The notes under the pieces were generated by a model. That model did not search any database, had not been told where the DNA came from, and was given only the letters and a program-made list of their open reading frames with translations. This document shows positions 5,597 to 6,658 of a stretch of 6,658 nucleotides of DNA, one piece after another. The translations under genes were made by a program, and so were the position numbers. The stretch's first letter is position 1, and each line of letters begins with the position of its first letter. This DNA comes from Phycisphaerae bacterium. GTDB taxonomy: Bacteria > Planctomycetota > Phycisphaerae > UBA1845 > PWPN01. The stretch is taken from contig JAPKGY010000172.1 in NCBI GenBank assembly GCA_026647385.1, positions 1 to 6,658 of the forward strand. Direction: 5' to 3'.

Positions 5597-6658
5597 ATGG
5601 CCGGTTCGGTCGGTTTCGCGGGGCGCGTCGACGCTCTCGCGCTGCTCGTGATGTCATTGAGTCTTGGAGTCGTCGTTCCCGCATCGGTTGAGGCCGACAC
5701 CACTCAGCCGGCACCGACGACCACCCAGGCCGGCACCGCGCCGGCGTCCGCGGCCGCGCCGGTAGTGGCCAAACCGCCGGCCATCGGCAAACCCGCCATC
5801 GAACACACCGGAAAACCGGTCAGCTTTACCACCAGCGACGATCTGACCATCGCCGGCACATGGTACGGCCCGACGCGCAAGGGCGAGCCCGCGCCGGTCG
5901 TCATCCTCCTGCACATGTACCAGGGCAGTCGATCGGATTTCACGCCCCTGGTGCCCGCCTTGATCCGGACGGGTTTCGCCGTCCTGGCGATCGACCTTCG
6001 CGGGCACGGAGACAGTCCCGGGCCGCCCGCCATGAAACTGGCCGATCGCGTCGCCCGCCGCGATAAGGAACTCTTCGCCGACATGCACCGCGACGTGGCT
6101 GCCGCGTATCGGTGGGTGCGCGGACAGAACGGCGTCGACCTCGCCCGGTTCGCGCTGGTCGGCGCGAGCGTGGGGTGCAGCGTCGCCCTGGATTACGCCG
6201 CCCGGGACCCGTCGGTTGATGCCGTGGTCTGCCTGACGCCGGGCGCATCCTATCTGGGACTCGACGCCGTCGAGTCTCTGAACAAGTACGGGGATCGCCC
6301 GGTGCTGATCCTGGTCAGCCAGGCTGAGCGGGCGTCCGTCGATCCGATCCGGCAGGCGGCAGCGAAGGCCACGCTCCAGGTCGTGCCCGGGCCCGCCCCG
6401 GGCCAGAACGAGGCATCCCTTCACGGCACACGCATGCTCGGCAAGGCGCTCGGCGTCGAGGACCAGATCGCCCAGTTCCTCCAAAAAGCGGTCGGCCCGG
6501 TCTCGAACGAGTGCGTCGTCGCCAGTATCAGGGGCAAGGTCTACTACGAACCGGGCTCGAGTCAGGCCAAGCGCCTGGCCCCCGAAAACCTCCGCTGGTT
6601 CAGCTCCGCCGCCGAAGCCGAGTCCCGAGGCCTGCGCCCGCCCGCCCAGAAAAAGCCC
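5597..6658 (+). CDS. Secreted alpha/beta hydrolase with degenerate Ada-like C-terminal module (3' end beyond window)
   Basis: The frame is open from the ATG at 5597 to the window edge, giving 354 residues without a stop. GAGGG at 5584-5588, eight bases upstream, supports this start. Residues about 10-33 are a hydrophobic export signal, and 34-65 an Ala/Pro/Thr-rich linker. The hydrolase domain spans about 73-298: strand and oxyanion loop VVILLHMYQGSRSDF (101-115), AIDLRGHGDS (131-140), the nucleophile elbow GASVG with Ser191, and His276 in SLHGT as the likely catalytic base. The acid is uncertain: Glu244 or Asp249 after the VLILVS strand. This resembles dienelactone-hydrolase/acylesterase-like families; the substrate is unknown. 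Residues 313-349 (GKVYYEPG...ENLRWFSSAAEAESRGLRPP) match the metal-binding fold of Ada N-termini and related small modules, but every expected cysteine is missing. It lies 43 bases after the M29 peptidase and probably shares its transcript. Confidence 0.85.
   Translation, partial: MAGSVGFAGRVDALALLVMSLSLGVVVPASVEADTTQPAPTTTQAGTAPASAAAPVVAKPPAIGKPAIEHTGKPVSFTTSDDLTIAGTWYGPTRKGEPAPVVILLHMYQGSRSDFTPLVPALIRTGFAVLAIDLRGHGDSPGPPAMKLADRVARRDKELFADMHRDVAAAYRWVRGQNGVDLARFALVGASVGCSVALDYAARDPSVDAVVCLTPGASYLGLDAVESLNKYGDRPVLILVSQAERASVDPIRQAAAKATLQVVPGPAPGQNEASLHGTRMLGKALGVEDQIAQFLQKAVGPVSNECVVASIRGKVYYEPGSSQAKRLAPENLRWFSSAAEAESRGLRPPAQKKP

Noticed and set aside
4129..5703. A long minus-strand open frame opposite the M29 peptidase
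   Set aside because: It lies antisense to a gene with intact catalytic motifs, its translation shows no family resemblance, and long antisense frames are expected in GC-rich DNA.

Overview
The window is GC-rich bacterial DNA carrying five protein-coding genes and no RNA gene, insertion sequence or CRISPR array. The best guess at origin is a planctomycete, probably of the Phycisphaerae type. This rests on gene 1, a large Cys-rich secreted protein ending in a 'GACC...YQG...C' module followed by a dockerin-like Ca-binding segment, a C-terminal layout typical of that phylum. The degenerate Ada-like tail on the last gene and the GC-rich codon use fit as well. No taxonomic marker gene is present, so this is an inference.

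Layout from left to right. (1) Minus strand, 60-1784: a secreted, 30-cysteine, dockerin-bearing protein of unknown function with a strong Shine-Dalgarno. (2) A 393-bp divergent intergenic region, 1785-2177, with a candidate sigma70-type promoter for the rightward gene. (3) Plus strand, 2178-2786: a small lipoprotein of unrecognised family. (4) A 15-bp hairpin terminator in the 80-bp gap between two convergent genes. (5) Minus strand, 2867-4108: metK, S-adenosylmethionine synthetase, complete and with all motifs intact. (6) A 290-bp divergent region, 4109-4398, holding a tandem 42-bp repeat whose copies fold into GNRA-capped hairpins; the metK-distal copy also supplies the -10 box of a good metK promoter. 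(7) Plus strand, 4399-5553: a complete M29-family metalloaminopeptidase with no Shine-Dalgarno. (8) Plus strand, 5597 to the window edge: a secreted alpha/beta hydrolase with an Ada-like C-terminal tail that has lost its cysteines; it is probably co-transcribed with (7) and its stop lies beyond the window.

These genes do not form an obvious single pathway. metK is housekeeping methyl-donor synthesis, the peptidase is cytoplasmic, and the other three products are exported. The part least explained by known features is the metK/peptidase intergenic region: a near-perfect tandem repeat able to form structured RNA, sitting where a SAM-responsive leader would be expected although I see no known SAM riboswitch there.
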